Assembly: GCA_004173355.1 (NCBI GenBank)
Contig: SEAD01000002.1
Location: 1 to 64,000 of the forward strand
Source: Chitinophagaceae bacterium
Lineage (GTDB): Bacteria; Bacteroidota; Bacteroidia; Chitinophagales; Chitinophagaceae
Direction: 5' to 3'
DNA: 64,000 nt
Shown here: piece after piece, positions 37,660 to 47,362 of the stretch
Layout: the number at the start of each line of letters is the position of its first letter
Numbering within the stretch: the first letter of the stretch is position 1
The notes under the pieces: model-generated
What the model was told of the DNA's origin: nothing
The model's input: the letters and a program-made list of their open reading frames with translations, nothing else
The model's database searches: none
Position numbers and translations under genes: made by a program

Positions 37660-40600
37660 ATGCTTAAGCTCCTGACGAGATCCAACGAAACCCGCTGTAA
37701 TGTCACAGCAGGTCGGTTGCTGAAAAAGCTCTGCCTCACAATCACTGTATTTTTCTGCTGCTCCTCCATATTCGGGCAGGGTGTTATCACCGGAAAAGTG
37801 ACGAATGAAGCGGGTGACAGTGTTCTGGCCAATATCAATGTACAGGTAAAAGGGAAAAGTACTGCCACGCAAACCAGCGCGAACGGGGAGTTCTCTATTT
37901 CGGCTTTGCCTTCTGATGTATTGGTGTTCAGCTCTGCCAGTTACACAACACAGGAAGTGGCGGTGGGTGATCGTACAACACTCGTTATTTCCTTACAGGG
38001 TTCAGTTCAAAGCCTGGAGCGGGTGATAGTAATCGGATATGGCAGCCAGCGGAGGAAAGATTTAACCGGTGCTGTCAGCAGCATTAGTTCCCAATTAATT
38101 GAAAAGGTACCGGTGACCACACTGGACCAGGCAATACAGGGTCGGTCCTCTGGTGTACAGGTTACCAGCAACGACGGAGCTCCTGGTTCCGGTATCCAGA
38201 TCCAGATCCGGGGTATCGGTTCGTTCGGGGACAATAATCCGTTATTTGTCGTGGATGGATATCCGGTTACCGGTGGTATCAGTAACCTTAATCCAAGCGA
38301 TATCGCATCAATGGATATCCTGAAAGATGCATCTGCTACCGCCATCTACGGTAACAGGGCGGCAAATGGCGTGGTGATCATCACCACAAAACGTGGCCGC
38401 AGGGATGGCGTCCAGGTTTCATTCGATGCGTTGGCGCAAATACAGGCCAGGCCTAATACTCACAAAGTATTGAATGCTCAGGATTTCGCAGTCCTTGCAG
38501 CCGAGAGATCTGGTCCGGACGCTTTTGGATTACCGGCGTCGTGGGCAAATCCTTCGTCTTTGAGGAATATCGACTGGCAGGACGAAGTTTACCAGACTGG
38601 TCTGCGACAGAATTATAATATCGCCGTGCGGGGTGGAAATGAAAAAGTGCAATCCACTTTCTCGTTAGGATATGTTGACCAGAAAGGAATTGTATCGGAG
38701 TCATTTTACAAACGACTGAACGCAACGCTGGGTATTGATTACACCGTTAATCAATGGTTGAAGTCGAGTACAAACGTAAAATACAGCCGGGCCGACAGTA
38801 AAACGGCGTTTGGTACCGGTGGCCAGGATGCCGGATTCGGCGTGGGTACATTAACCAAACTTGTGCCGACCCTGACCGGTGGCAATCCATTGACTGATGA
38901 AATACAGGATGCCAGTGGCAACTACGGTTTTTATCCGAAAGACAATCAATATCTCAACTACAGCGATAATATCGTTGCGTTTATTGAAACGCAGGACCAG
39001 AAAAATGTTACCAACTATTTATTGGGCAATACTTCACTGGAGGCTACGCTTTTACCGGGCTTAAGGATCAAAACGAACCTTGGTCTGAACACGAGTGAAT
39101 ACGCTGGGTATTATTTTACCCCCTCTCATAACCGCAGCCAGGCGCCAATGCTTTCTTTTTATTCCCAGAGTGCCAACAATTCGTTTGACTGGCTTTGGGA
39201 AAACACGGTTGCGTATACAAAGAACTTTCGTGATCATAACATTGATTTTGTTGGTGGGGTGTCTGCGCAGGAAACAACGGTCAAGTCGATTGGCGGCCAG
39301 GGTAACGGTTCTGTAAGCAATGAGCTGCGTGACCTGGCAGCTGTAACCAATATCACCAACCTCTACGGTAACCAGGTGGTTACTTCCCTGACATCCCAGT
39401 TTGCAAGGTTGAATTATCGCTATAAAGACAGGTATATCGTCACGGCAACCGTCCGGCATGATGGATCCTCCCGATTTGCAGATGGCAACCGTTATGGTAC
39501 TTTCCCTTCGGTGTCGGTAGCATGGCGCCTGAAGGACGAAAATTTCCTGAAGGACAATGCAGTAGTCTCTGACCTCAAGATCCGCGGTGGGATTGGTGAA
39601 GTGGGTAATCAGTCCATTGCTCCCTTCCAGTATCTCGGCCAGTACGGGTCAGGTGGTCCGCAAACCTCTTACAGCAATACAGGATATCCCTTTAATAAGG
39701 TCTACCAGGAAGGTATTGTGTTAAATGTATTGCCTAACCCGGATTTGAAATGGGAAGTTTCCAGGCAAACCAATATCGGATTGGACGCTGCATTCCTGAA
39801 CAACAAACTGACTTTCTCTGCAGATTATTATGTCAAGGAATCCCGCGACTTCCTGTTGTCTGTGCCAATTCCCGCCCAGACTGGATTCACATCAGCTGCC
39901 AGGAATGTGGGCAGCATCCGGAACCAGGGCATTGAGCTGAGCCTGGAATACCGTGAGTCCTCTAAAGACTTTTCATATGGCCTGGGTGTCAATTTTACTA
40001 CAGTCAAAAACAAACTCCTGAGCCTCGCGCCCGGGCAGGATGTGATTTTTAATCTTGTTGATCTTGGTTTCCCCAACACGGGCAGCGGGATCTGGTCAAC
40101 ATTCAGCCAGTCAAGAGTAGGCGGTTCTGTCGGGGAGTTTTATGGTTTCCAGTCTGGTGGTATTTTCCAGACGCAGGCCGAGATCGACGCTTTGAATGCC
40201 AAAGCGCAGGCGATTTACGGCAGCAATACGACCTACCAGGGTTCAACCGTGCAACCTGGCGACCGGAAGTTTGTGGATATAAATGGAGATGACCGCCTGA
40301 CTGATGATGACCGCATTGCGCTGGGGAGTCCGATTCCGAAATTTTTTACTGCATTGAATGCGGATGCATCTTATAAAAACTTTGATTTTAATATGTTCTG
40401 GTATGCATCGGTCGGGAATAAAATTTTCAACTATGTGCAGCGCACGCTTGAAACCTTCGGTGCCACCCAGGGGGGTATCGGTATCCAGAATGTAAGCCAG
40501 GAATATTATGACAACCGGTGGACGGCAACCAACCCCTCGAATCGTTTTGCCAGGGCTGTAAAAAATGATCCGAATGGCAACACCCGTCCCTCCAGTGTGT

Positions 40601-40872
40601 ATGTGGAAGACGGTAGCTACCTGCGACTGAAAAGCCTGCAGATCGGGTACACCATTCCCGGCAAAGTATTGAACAATGCGTTTTCCCGGTTAAGGGTCTA
40701 TGTGAGTGGTCAGAACCTCATCACAATTACCGGTTACTCCGGCCTTGATCCGGAAATTGGTAATGCATCTTCGCCCTCAACTGGCGGGCGAAGCGTAACT
40801 GCATCGGGTATTGATATTGGTACCTATCCAAATTCAAGGTTTTTCACTTTTGGTTTAAACGCTACCTTCTAA
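37660..40872 (+). CDS. SusC-like TonB-dependent glycan transporter (pair 1)
   Basis: A 1070-aa SusC homologue. The signal peptide is residues 1-39 (LCLTITVFFCCSSIFGQ). A carboxypeptidase-D-like N-terminal domain follows (about 42-110, VITGKVTNEAGDSVLANINVQVKGKS), then the plug (VIVIGYGSQRRKDLTGAVSS, VDGYPVTGG, DILKDASATAIYGNRAANGVVIITTKRG) and a long barrel ending FFTFGLNATF. Such proteins form the outer-membrane channel with SusD for oligosaccharide import. The SusD partner starts 17 bp downstream. Likely substrate: manno-oligosaccharides from the PUL enzymes. Confidence 0.95.
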   Translation: MLKLLTRSNETRCNVTAGRLLKKLCLTITVFFCCSSIFGQGVITGKVTNEAGDSVLANINVQVKGKSTATQTSANGEFSISALPSDVLVFSSASYTTQEVAVGDRTTLVISLQGSVQSLERVIVIGYGSQRRKDLTGAVSSISSQLIEKVPVTTLDQAIQGRSSGVQVTSNDGAPGSGIQIQIRGIGSFGDNNPLFVVDGYPVTGGISNLNPSDIASMDILKDASATAIYGNRAANGVVIITTKRGRRDGVQVSFDALAQIQARPNTHKVLNAQDFAVLAAERSGPDAFGLPASWANPSSLRNIDWQDEVYQTGLRQNYNIAVRGGNEKVQSTFSLGYVDQKGIVSESFYKRLNATLGIDYTVNQWLKSSTNVKYSRADSKTAFGTGGQDAGFGVGTLTKLVPTLTGGNPLTDEIQDASGNYGFYPKDNQYLNYSDNIVAFIETQDQKNVTNYLLGNTSLEATLLPGLRIKTNLGLNTSEYAGYYFTPSHNRSQAPMLSFYSQSANNSFDWLWENTVAYTKNFRDHNIDFVGGVSAQETTVKSIGGQGNGSVSNELRDLAAVTNITNLYGNQVVTSLTSQFARLNYRYKDRYIVTATVRHDGSSRFADGNRYGTFPSVSVAWRLKDENFLKDNAVVSDLKIRGGIGEVGNQSIAPFQYLGQYGSGGPQTSYSNTGYPFNKVYQEGIVLNVLPNPDLKWEVSRQTNIGLDAAFLNNKLTFSADYYVKESRDFLLSVPIPAQTGFTSAARNVGSIRNQGIELSLEYRESSKDFSYGLGVNFTTVKNKLLSLAPGQDVIFNLVDLGFPNTGSGIWSTFSQSRVGGSVGEFYGFQSGGIFQTQAEIDALNAKAQAIYGSNTTYQGSTVQPGDRKFVDINGDDRLTDDDRIALGSPIPKFFTALNADASYKNFDFNMFWYASVGNKIFNYVQRTLETFGATQGGIGIQNVSQEYYDNRWTATNPSNRFARAVKNDPNGNTRPSSVYVEDGSYLRLKSLQIGYTIPGKVLNNAFSRLRVYVSGQNLITITGYSGLDPEIGNASSPSTGGRSVTASGIDIGTYPNSRFFTFGLNATF

Positions 40873-40889
40873 TTGTAAAACGAACTTGT

Positions 40890-42458
40890 ATGAAAAATAT
40901 ATCTAAACATATATCGATAATAGCAATCGGTTTCGTGTTCCTGATGCCCCTGGCCTGCTCCAAGAGCTTCCTGGACCAGACTGACACTTCCCATATTTCA
41001 GAAGATGCACTGTTCAACAAGCCGGAAGATGGCGTTCGTCTGGTAAATGCAATCTATGATACCTTTCACGATGTGGACTTCATGCTGAAGTCACTATGGT
41101 ACCAGGCTAACTTTTTGTCGCAGGATTTTAAAAACTATGGCGGTGATACTTTTTTTGAAACATATGAGGTGCCGACCAGTTTTGCCCCACTGAACATTTT
41201 TTGGGTCAGGGCATACCAGGGAATTGCCCGGGCAAACTCGGCAGTACCGATTATCGAAAAGATGAAAGCCGATGGAGTGTTGGATGAAGAGCTGGCGGAT
41301 CGTTTGTCCGGTGAAGCATTTTTCCTGAGAGGCCTGTTTTATTACTACCTGGCAGCGAACTTTGGCGGGGTGCCGTTGGAGTTGGCGACTGTAACCGACG
41401 ATGGCCTGCATCCGCGTAACACACAGGATGAGGTGTTTGCTTCCGTCGAAGCGGACATGACAACCGCGTTTGCGTTATTGCAGTGGAGGGAGGATATGGA
41501 TGTGGCTGACCTGGGCCGGGCTACAAAAGGTGCAGCCCTTGCCTATAAAGGTGCCGCCCAGATGTGGCTGAAGAAATACCCTGATGCTGTCACTACATTC
41601 GATCAGGTGACAGGGCATTACCAGTTGATGGAAAAATACATTGATGTCCATGAATTCAACCACCAGAACAACAAGGAGTCCATTTTTGAAGTCCAGTTCC
41701 TGGCAGGGGGTGACCAGTCATGGGGCCACTCAAATGACACGCACTGGTTGTCGTCATTTGGCATGCCGGAAGAAGTATCAAACTTTGGATACTCCTATGC
41801 AGATGCCCGATTGTATAATTCCTTCGAAACAGGTGATACAAGAAAGCTGGCTACGGTGTTAGGGCCGGGTGACGTGCACCCGAGTCCGGCAATCAGGATC
41901 GACATGTATCCCAAGGTGATCGATAACTATACAGTAGGTGGGGTTACAATGAATACCCTGGGCACGGTTGCCAATCCCTGGAAAGGTTCCGACAACCAGC
42001 GCTCCGGATATTACGGCACTAAATTCTGGAGGGATCCGAATGTGACCGGGTCGGCAGGTCCGTCGTATATCTTCAGCGGACAAAACGCTATCCTGGTACG
42101 GTATGCTGAAATCCTGATCAGTAAGGCTGAGGCGCAGTTTAGAAACAGCGATGCGGCCGGTGCGCTTGCTACCATCCAGTTAGTGAGGGACCGGGCCTTC
42201 GGCAAGCTGGACAATCCTGCGGTTGTAGTACCGCCTCCGCCGGCAGCTGGTAATGTCCTGAATGTAATCCTCGATGAATACCGTCATGAATTGTCCGGTG
42301 AACTGTCACTGTGGTTTGACATGCGAAGGTCAGGTGAACACATTAATTATGTGCAGCAGAAGTATAATATTGCCGTACCAACAGGCAAAGACCTGATGCC
42401 GATTCCGCAACTTGTTATATCGGCTAATCCCACTATAGTCCAGAATCCCGGGTATTGA
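40890..42458 (+). CDS. SusD/RagB-like surface lipoprotein (pair 1)
   Basis: A 522-aa lipoprotein with lipobox Cys23 (FVFLMPLACSKSF). Its SusD-type TPR-like helices are recognised by GEAFFLRGLFYYYLAANFGGVPLE, YKGAAQMWLKKYPDAVTTFDQV, ILVRYAEILISKAEAQFRNSDAAGAL and a C-terminal domain (ELSGELSLWFDMRRSGEHI). It captures glycans on the cell surface and hands them to SusC. It sits 17 bp after SusC and before a strong hairpin. Confidence 0.95.
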   Translation: MKNISKHISIIAIGFVFLMPLACSKSFLDQTDTSHISEDALFNKPEDGVRLVNAIYDTFHDVDFMLKSLWYQANFLSQDFKNYGGDTFFETYEVPTSFAPLNIFWVRAYQGIARANSAVPIIEKMKADGVLDEELADRLSGEAFFLRGLFYYYLAANFGGVPLELATVTDDGLHPRNTQDEVFASVEADMTTAFALLQWREDMDVADLGRATKGAALAYKGAAQMWLKKYPDAVTTFDQVTGHYQLMEKYIDVHEFNHQNNKESIFEVQFLAGGDQSWGHSNDTHWLSSFGMPEEVSNFGYSYADARLYNSFETGDTRKLATVLGPGDVHPSPAIRIDMYPKVIDNYTVGGVTMNTLGTVANPWKGSDNQRSGYYGTKFWRDPNVTGSAGPSYIFSGQNAILVRYAEILISKAEAQFRNSDAAGALATIQLVRDRAFGKLDNPAVVVPPPPAAGNVLNVILDEYRHELSGELSLWFDMRRSGEHINYVQQKYNIAVPTGKDLMPIPQLVISANPTIVQNPGY

Positions 42459-42474
42459 TATCCCGCCTGATTTT

Positions 42475-42521
42475 CTGCAACAGGAAAGTGGTGCCAGTCG
42501 CCACTTTCCTGTTGCAGTTTT
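42475..42521 (+). terminator. Strong hairpin (terminator-like) after SusD pair 1
   Basis: A perfect 17-bp stem: CTGCAACAGGAAAGTGG (42475-42491) and its complement at 42501-42517, with a 9-nt loop, then TTTT. It is 16 bp after the SusD stop and 79 bp before the FG-GAP gene. The short T run suggests partial termination. Confidence 0.75.
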
Positions 42522-42600
42522 GGCTGAACCCGGTTTTTCCCCTATCTGAACCCCTGTTAAATCTATTTCGATATCTGCCCTGGTTTTAACAACGTTTATT

Positions 42601-45600
42601 ATGAAACGGATTTTCCACCCAATTTGCATCTGTGTGGCTGGATGGATGATGTCCTGCAGCCATCCCGCTACGATGTTTGAAAAAATCAATTCATCAGAAT
42701 CCGGTGTGACATTCATTAACGCTATCCCGGAAAATGATTCCGTGAATGCGCTGGATCTTGTAAATGTGTATAATGGTGGCGGTGTGGGTATCGGCGATTT
42801 TAACAACGATGGATTACAGGATCTCTATTTTACGGGGAATACTGTTTCCAGCAAACTATATCTCAACAAAGGCGGATTCCGGTTTACGGATGTCACAGAT
42901 GAAGCGGGAGTGGGTGGGCCTGGGAGATGGGCGAGGGGAGTTGCGGTGGTAGATATAAACAACGACGGGCTGATGGACCTGTATGTTTGCAACACGGTTC
43001 ATAAAGACCCGATGCGACTCCGCAATATCCTGTATCTCAATACCGGGGTTGACAAAAATGGCTGCCCGCGTTTCCGGGATGCAGCTGCTGAGTATGGACT
43101 CGATATCGCTTTGCAGTCGACAATGGCGACTTTTTTTGATTATGACAATGACGGTGACCTGGATATGTATCTCACCGTCAACAGCGCATCCTCGGTTGAA
43201 AATCTGTATATATTCAAACCTGCCAGCCAGCAGCTCAGTTCAGAAAGCGCCGGCAAACTCTTCCGGAATGATTTTGACAGTTCCCTCCGCCATACCGTTT
43301 ACCACGATGTATCGGTGGCGGCGGGAATTGTGATCGGAGGTTATGGTCACGGTGCAACTGTTTGCGATTTAAATCTGGATGGATGGAAGGATATTTATGT
43401 CACCAATGATTTCCTGCCCAATAATATCCTGTATGTCAATAACCGGGATGGAAGTTTTACTGACAGGTCATCGGAATATTTCAAGCACACTTCATACAAT
43501 GCCATGGGGCAGGATGTGGTTGATATCAGCAACGATGGGCTCGCTGATGTGGTGGAACTTGATATGAGTCCCAGGGACAATTACCGGAGAAAAATGATGC
43601 TGAATGCCAACAGTAACGTTACCTACCAGAATTTTGATTTTTACAAATACCAGTACCAGTATGTACGTAACACGCTACAGTTGAACCTGGGGCCGCGGGT
43701 CCTGCAAAATGACAGTATAGGCGCGCCGGTATTTGGCGATATCGGATTCATGAGTGGGATCGCACAGACGGACTGGAGCTGGACACCGGTCGTAACCGAT
43801 TTTGACAACGATGGCTTTCGCGATATCATTGTAACGAACGGCTTTCCCAAGGACGTGACCGATCATGACTTTATCTTTTATCGTGATAAGGTGTCTGCCG
43901 GTACGCCGAAGGCCAGCATTCTCAGCCAGATTCCGGAGGTCAAACTGCATAATTATGCTTTCCGGAACAACAGTGCTTTCGGATTTTCAGACGTTACGGT
44001 TAAGTGGGGATTATCGACGCCTTCCTTCTCCAATGGTGCTGTGTATTCAGATCTCGACAATGATGGGGATATGGATATGGTCATCAGCAATATCAATGAC
44101 CAGGCATTTATTTACCGGAATACCACCCGTGATAAACCAGATACAATCAGCAACTATCTCCAGATCCGGTTCAAAGGTGACGCTGGTAACAGGAATGGCC
44201 TTGGTGCATTTGCCACGCTGTTTTATGACCATGGCAGGCAACAGGTGGTGGAAAATAATCCATACCGGGGTTATTTATCATCCATGCAGAGTATTGCACA
44301 TTTCGGTCTCGGCAGGACATCAGTGGTGGATTCCGTGGTGATCCGGTGGATTGGCAACAGGAAGCAGGTGCTTCGGAATGTGGCGGTAAACCAGGTCCTG
44401 GAGGTCGATGCATCCAATGCCACCGCAGCAGACTCCTGGCAACAACCCATATTGGCTGCCAGCAGCATCTTTACGGATATTACCGGTTCTTCCGGTATCA
44501 CGTACAGGCACAAGGACTTTGATTTTATTGATTTTAATATCCAGTCAACATTGCCGCACAAACTATCGGAATACTGCCCTGCGCTTGCTGCGGGGGATGT
44601 TGACGGCAATGGCCTGGACGATCTGGTCGTGGGTGGCAATGCGGTATACCATGCACAGGTATTGCTGCAGCAGCCTGATGGAAAATTTATCCAGCAGGAA
44701 ATCCCGACAGGGGAACCCGGAAAAAACGCCGGCTTCAAAGATGCGGGTATCCTGTTGTTCGATGCAAATGGCGATGGGCTGGACGATCTCTATATTGCCA
44801 GTGGAGGATACAAAGCCGCTTCCGGCAGTACAGACTACCAGGACCGTTTTTATCTTAATGCAGGGCAGGGCAAATTCAGATTGCAGCCAGGTGTTTTGCC
44901 GGTAAACCACACCAGCAAAATGTGTGTCCGTTCATCCGATATCAACGGTGATGGCAAACCCGACCTGTTCGTATCGGGGCGGGTCGATCCCTGGAAATAC
45001 CCAGCACCCGTCAGTAGTTTTATTTTCAGGAACGATTCAGACAAAGACCATATCAGGTTTACTGATATTACCGATGAAGTGGCGCCCGGACTCAGGGATA
45101 TCGGCCTGGTATGTGATGCAATTTTTACCGACTTCGATAATGACCAGGAGACAGATCTCGTCCTGGCCGGGGAATGGATGCCGGTTACGTTTCTGAAAAA
45201 CACGAAAGGCCGCTTCACGAATGTCACCCCGGAATCCGGTGTCGGACATCTTACCGGCTGGTGGGGGTCGATCGTCGCGGGTGATTTCCGCCACACCGGA
45301 AGGATTGATTACATAGTAGGTAACACCGGGATCAACAGTCTTTACCAGCCGGATGAAGAGTATCCCGTGTTTATTACCGCGAAGGATTTTGATAAAAACG
45401 GCAGTTTCGTGGCAGTTCCGTCATTGTTTCTGCAGGACAAAGACGGCGGGGCACTGAAGGAATTCCCGGCTCATGGCCGCGACGATATCATTGAACGCAT
45501 TCCAACCATGAAGAAACGGTTTGACCAATACCAGGCGTTTGCGAAAAGTACCATGTCGGAAATATTCACCGCTGCACAATTCAAGGATGCGTTGCGGCTC

Positions 45601-46176
45601 AGGGTGAACACTTCAAAATCCTGTTTTTTGCGTAATGACGGTAATGGGAGATTTACCGTTCTGCCACTGCCGGATTTAGCCCAGGTATCGGTGATCAACG
45701 GTATGGTTGCTGATGATTTTGATGGCGACGGAAATGTCGATGTGCTTGTGAATGGAAACGATTATGGAACGGATGTTTCTGTTGGGCGGTACGATGCATT
45801 AAACGGCCTGCTGCTTAAAGGCCGAGGTGATGGCAGCTTTACTCCCTTATCGATCCTGGAGAGCGGGATTTACATACCGGGTAACGGAAAAGCGCTGGTG
45901 AAACTCCGGGGTAGCAATGGCCAGTACCTGATTGCTGCTTCGCAGAACCAGGCGCCCCTGAAATTGTATGAACTGAAACGGAAACAACGGATTATTCAAC
46001 TGGACAGGGATGATGTGAATGCGCTGATTCATTTTACTGATGGCCGGATCCGGCTCGAGGAATTTTACTATGGGCATTCATTTATTTCCCAGTCTGCAAG
46101 GTTTATGGCTGTTCCGGAAAATGTGAACAGCATAGTAATCACAAAACGGAACGGCGTGGGAAGACATATCCGATAG
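42601..46176 (+). CDS. Giant FG-GAP/VCBS-repeat lipoprotein with UnbV/ASPIC domain
   Basis: A 1191-aa surface protein with lipobox Cys19 (GWMMSCSHP). At least 14 FG-GAP/VCBS-like repeats are visible as D-x-N/D-x-D-G loops, for example GDFNNDGLQDL, VDINNDGLMDLY, TDFDNDGFRDII, SDINGDGKPDLF, DDFDGDGNVDVL; these bind calcium and fold into a seven-bladed propeller. In the middle (about residues 525-610) is a UnbV/ASPIC domain (GAFATLFYDHGRQQVVENNPYRGYLSSMQSIAHFGLG). Such proteins often follow SusCD pairs. The function is probably ligand or glycan binding, not a known enzyme; inferred from the fold only. Confidence 0.9.
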   Translation: MKRIFHPICICVAGWMMSCSHPATMFEKINSSESGVTFINAIPENDSVNALDLVNVYNGGGVGIGDFNNDGLQDLYFTGNTVSSKLYLNKGGFRFTDVTDEAGVGGPGRWARGVAVVDINNDGLMDLYVCNTVHKDPMRLRNILYLNTGVDKNGCPRFRDAAAEYGLDIALQSTMATFFDYDNDGDLDMYLTVNSASSVENLYIFKPASQQLSSESAGKLFRNDFDSSLRHTVYHDVSVAAGIVIGGYGHGATVCDLNLDGWKDIYVTNDFLPNNILYVNNRDGSFTDRSSEYFKHTSYNAMGQDVVDISNDGLADVVELDMSPRDNYRRKMMLNANSNVTYQNFDFYKYQYQYVRNTLQLNLGPRVLQNDSIGAPVFGDIGFMSGIAQTDWSWTPVVTDFDNDGFRDIIVTNGFPKDVTDHDFIFYRDKVSAGTPKASILSQIPEVKLHNYAFRNNSAFGFSDVTVKWGLSTPSFSNGAVYSDLDNDGDMDMVISNINDQAFIYRNTTRDKPDTISNYLQIRFKGDAGNRNGLGAFATLFYDHGRQQVVENNPYRGYLSSMQSIAHFGLGRTSVVDSVVIRWIGNRKQVLRNVAVNQVLEVDASNATAADSWQQPILAASSIFTDITGSSGITYRHKDFDFIDFNIQSTLPHKLSEYCPALAAGDVDGNGLDDLVVGGNAVYHAQVLLQQPDGKFIQQEIPTGEPGKNAGFKDAGILLFDANGDGLDDLYIASGGYKAASGSTDYQDRFYLNAGQGKFRLQPGVLPVNHTSKMCVRSSDINGDGKPDLFVSGRVDPWKYPAPVSSFIFRNDSDKDHIRFTDITDEVAPGLRDIGLVCDAIFTDFDNDQETDLVLAGEWMPVTFLKNTKGRFTNVTPESGVGHLTGWWGSIVAGDFRHTGRIDYIVGNTGINSLYQPDEEYPVFITAKDFDKNGSFVAVPSLFLQDKDGGALKEFPAHGRDDIIERIPTMKKRFDQYQAFAKSTMSEIFTAAQFKDALRLRVNTSKSCFLRNDGNGRFTVLPLPDLAQVSVINGMVADDFDGDGNVDVLVNGNDYGTDVSVGRYDALNGLLLKGRGDGSFTPLSILESGIYIPGNGKALVKLRGSNGQYLIAASQNQAPLKLYELKRKQRIIQLDRDDVNALIHFTDGRIRLEEFYYGHSFISQSARFMAVPENVNSIVITKRNGVGRHIR

Positions 46177-46255
46177 CCCCGCGGCAATCCCGGATCCGGA
46201 TAATCCGATAACGATTTAAGCAGTGTTGAGTGCTGGTAGGGTAAATAACCACTGC

Positions 46256-47362
46256 TTATTCCTGCAGTAATTGCCTGTACACCGGTATTAATTCTTCTGC
46301 GAGAATCGCATGATCCTCTACACCCGGATGTCCGGAACAGCCGCGTGGCATCATCTGTCTGAAATAGTATAGCCGGGCAGGTTTTGCTTCGGGAAAGAGT
46401 CTGTCTACCGAAGTTTTTACTGCAGCAATACAGTTTTGCAGGGTTATTCTTTTCGCTCCACCCATCATCGGACTGCTCAGTAACAGTATTTTTGCGTCAG
46501 GATACCTTGATTTTACCAGTTTTACGAACTGAATATAGGTATCGACGAACCGGGTACTGTCGAAGGGTAACCGTTTTGTTTTACCATCACCATCACTGAA
46601 ATCGTTGGTGCCTAATCCGATACTGACAATGGCGGGGGAATACTGTTTAAAGTTCCATACATCCTGGTCCCCTGCCGTCAGCCTTAGTTTTTCATACACC
46701 ATTGGCAGGGTGGGCCCCTCGCTGTTCCAGTTCCGGTAAATCCCGTAGCCACTGATACTGCTCATCAGGAAATTAACATTCAATGCTCTCGCTACCCTGG
46801 GCCCATACGCCATGTATGCATTATGCTGGTCATGGTACTGACCCGTGCCGCAGGGCACTTCTGATGGATCGGCTGCAGCTCCGCAGGTAATACTGTTGCC
46901 AATAAACTCTATCAGTGGTGCAGGCGTTTTTTCTATTGCCTTAATATTTCCGGCAGCGATTTTATGGATAAATACTGGTCCCGTTTGTGCTTCCGTAGCT
47001 TTATAAATCCAGACTGTGTGTTTTCCTTGGCCATTCCCGGCAATGGTTACGGGCGATTGTATGTTTCCTTCAATCCTGATTCGCTTCTGGTACACGCCAT
47101 CTATTTCATATTGCAGGTAATTATGACCACCCTGTACGGATGCATAGACCTGGCATTCCTTCCCAATAAAAGTAAAACCAATGTGTGACGCAGAGCTGAT
47201 CAGTTCCAGTCCGCCGGTTTCTGAAATAGCGGTCCTCCCGAATGGATACATGGATGAAGCCGGTAAAACATCCCGCGATGACGAACCGGATTGACTTCCG
47301 GTAGCACATCCGGTAAGCAGTAAAGCCAGGACTACGATAGAAAGTGCAGGGTTCTGTCTCAT
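46256..47362 (-). CDS. SGNH-hydrolase acetylesterase lipoprotein (CE2-like)
   Basis: A 368-aa lipoprotein (lipobox Cys19, LLLTGCATGSQ). The N-terminal 145 residues form a jelly roll (GLELISSASHIGFTFIGKECQVYASVQGGHNYLQYEID). The C-terminal SGNH domain has the nucleophile Ser157 in IEFIGNSITCGA, the Asn in GLGTNDFSDGDG and His in SGHPGVEDHAILAEEL. This two-domain build matches CE2 acetylesterases, which remove acetyl groups from mannan or xylan. The start overlaps the GH5 stop by 4 bp, so the two are translationally coupled. Confidence 0.85.
   Translation of the reverse strand: MRQNPALSIVVLALLLTGCATGSQSGSSSRDVLPASSMYPFGRTAISETGGLELISSASHIGFTFIGKECQVYASVQGGHNYLQYEIDGVYQKRIRIEGNIQSPVTIAGNGQGKHTVWIYKATEAQTGPVFIHKIAAGNIKAIEKTPAPLIEFIGNSITCGAAADPSEVPCGTGQYHDQHNAYMAYGPRVARALNVNFLMSSISGYGIYRNWNSEGPTLPMVYEKLRLTAGDQDVWNFKQYSPAIVSIGLGTNDFSDGDGKTKRLPFDSTRFVDTYIQFVKLVKSRYPDAKILLLSSPMMGGAKRITLQNCIAAVKTSVDRLFPEAKPARLYYFRQMMPRGCSGHPGVEDHAILAEELIPVYRQLLQE

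Noticed and set aside
46190-46257. CCGGATCCGG palindrome and AAGCAGTG/CACTGCTT pair between two convergent genes
   Set aside because: No U run and a 24-nt loop; too weak to call a terminator or an operator.
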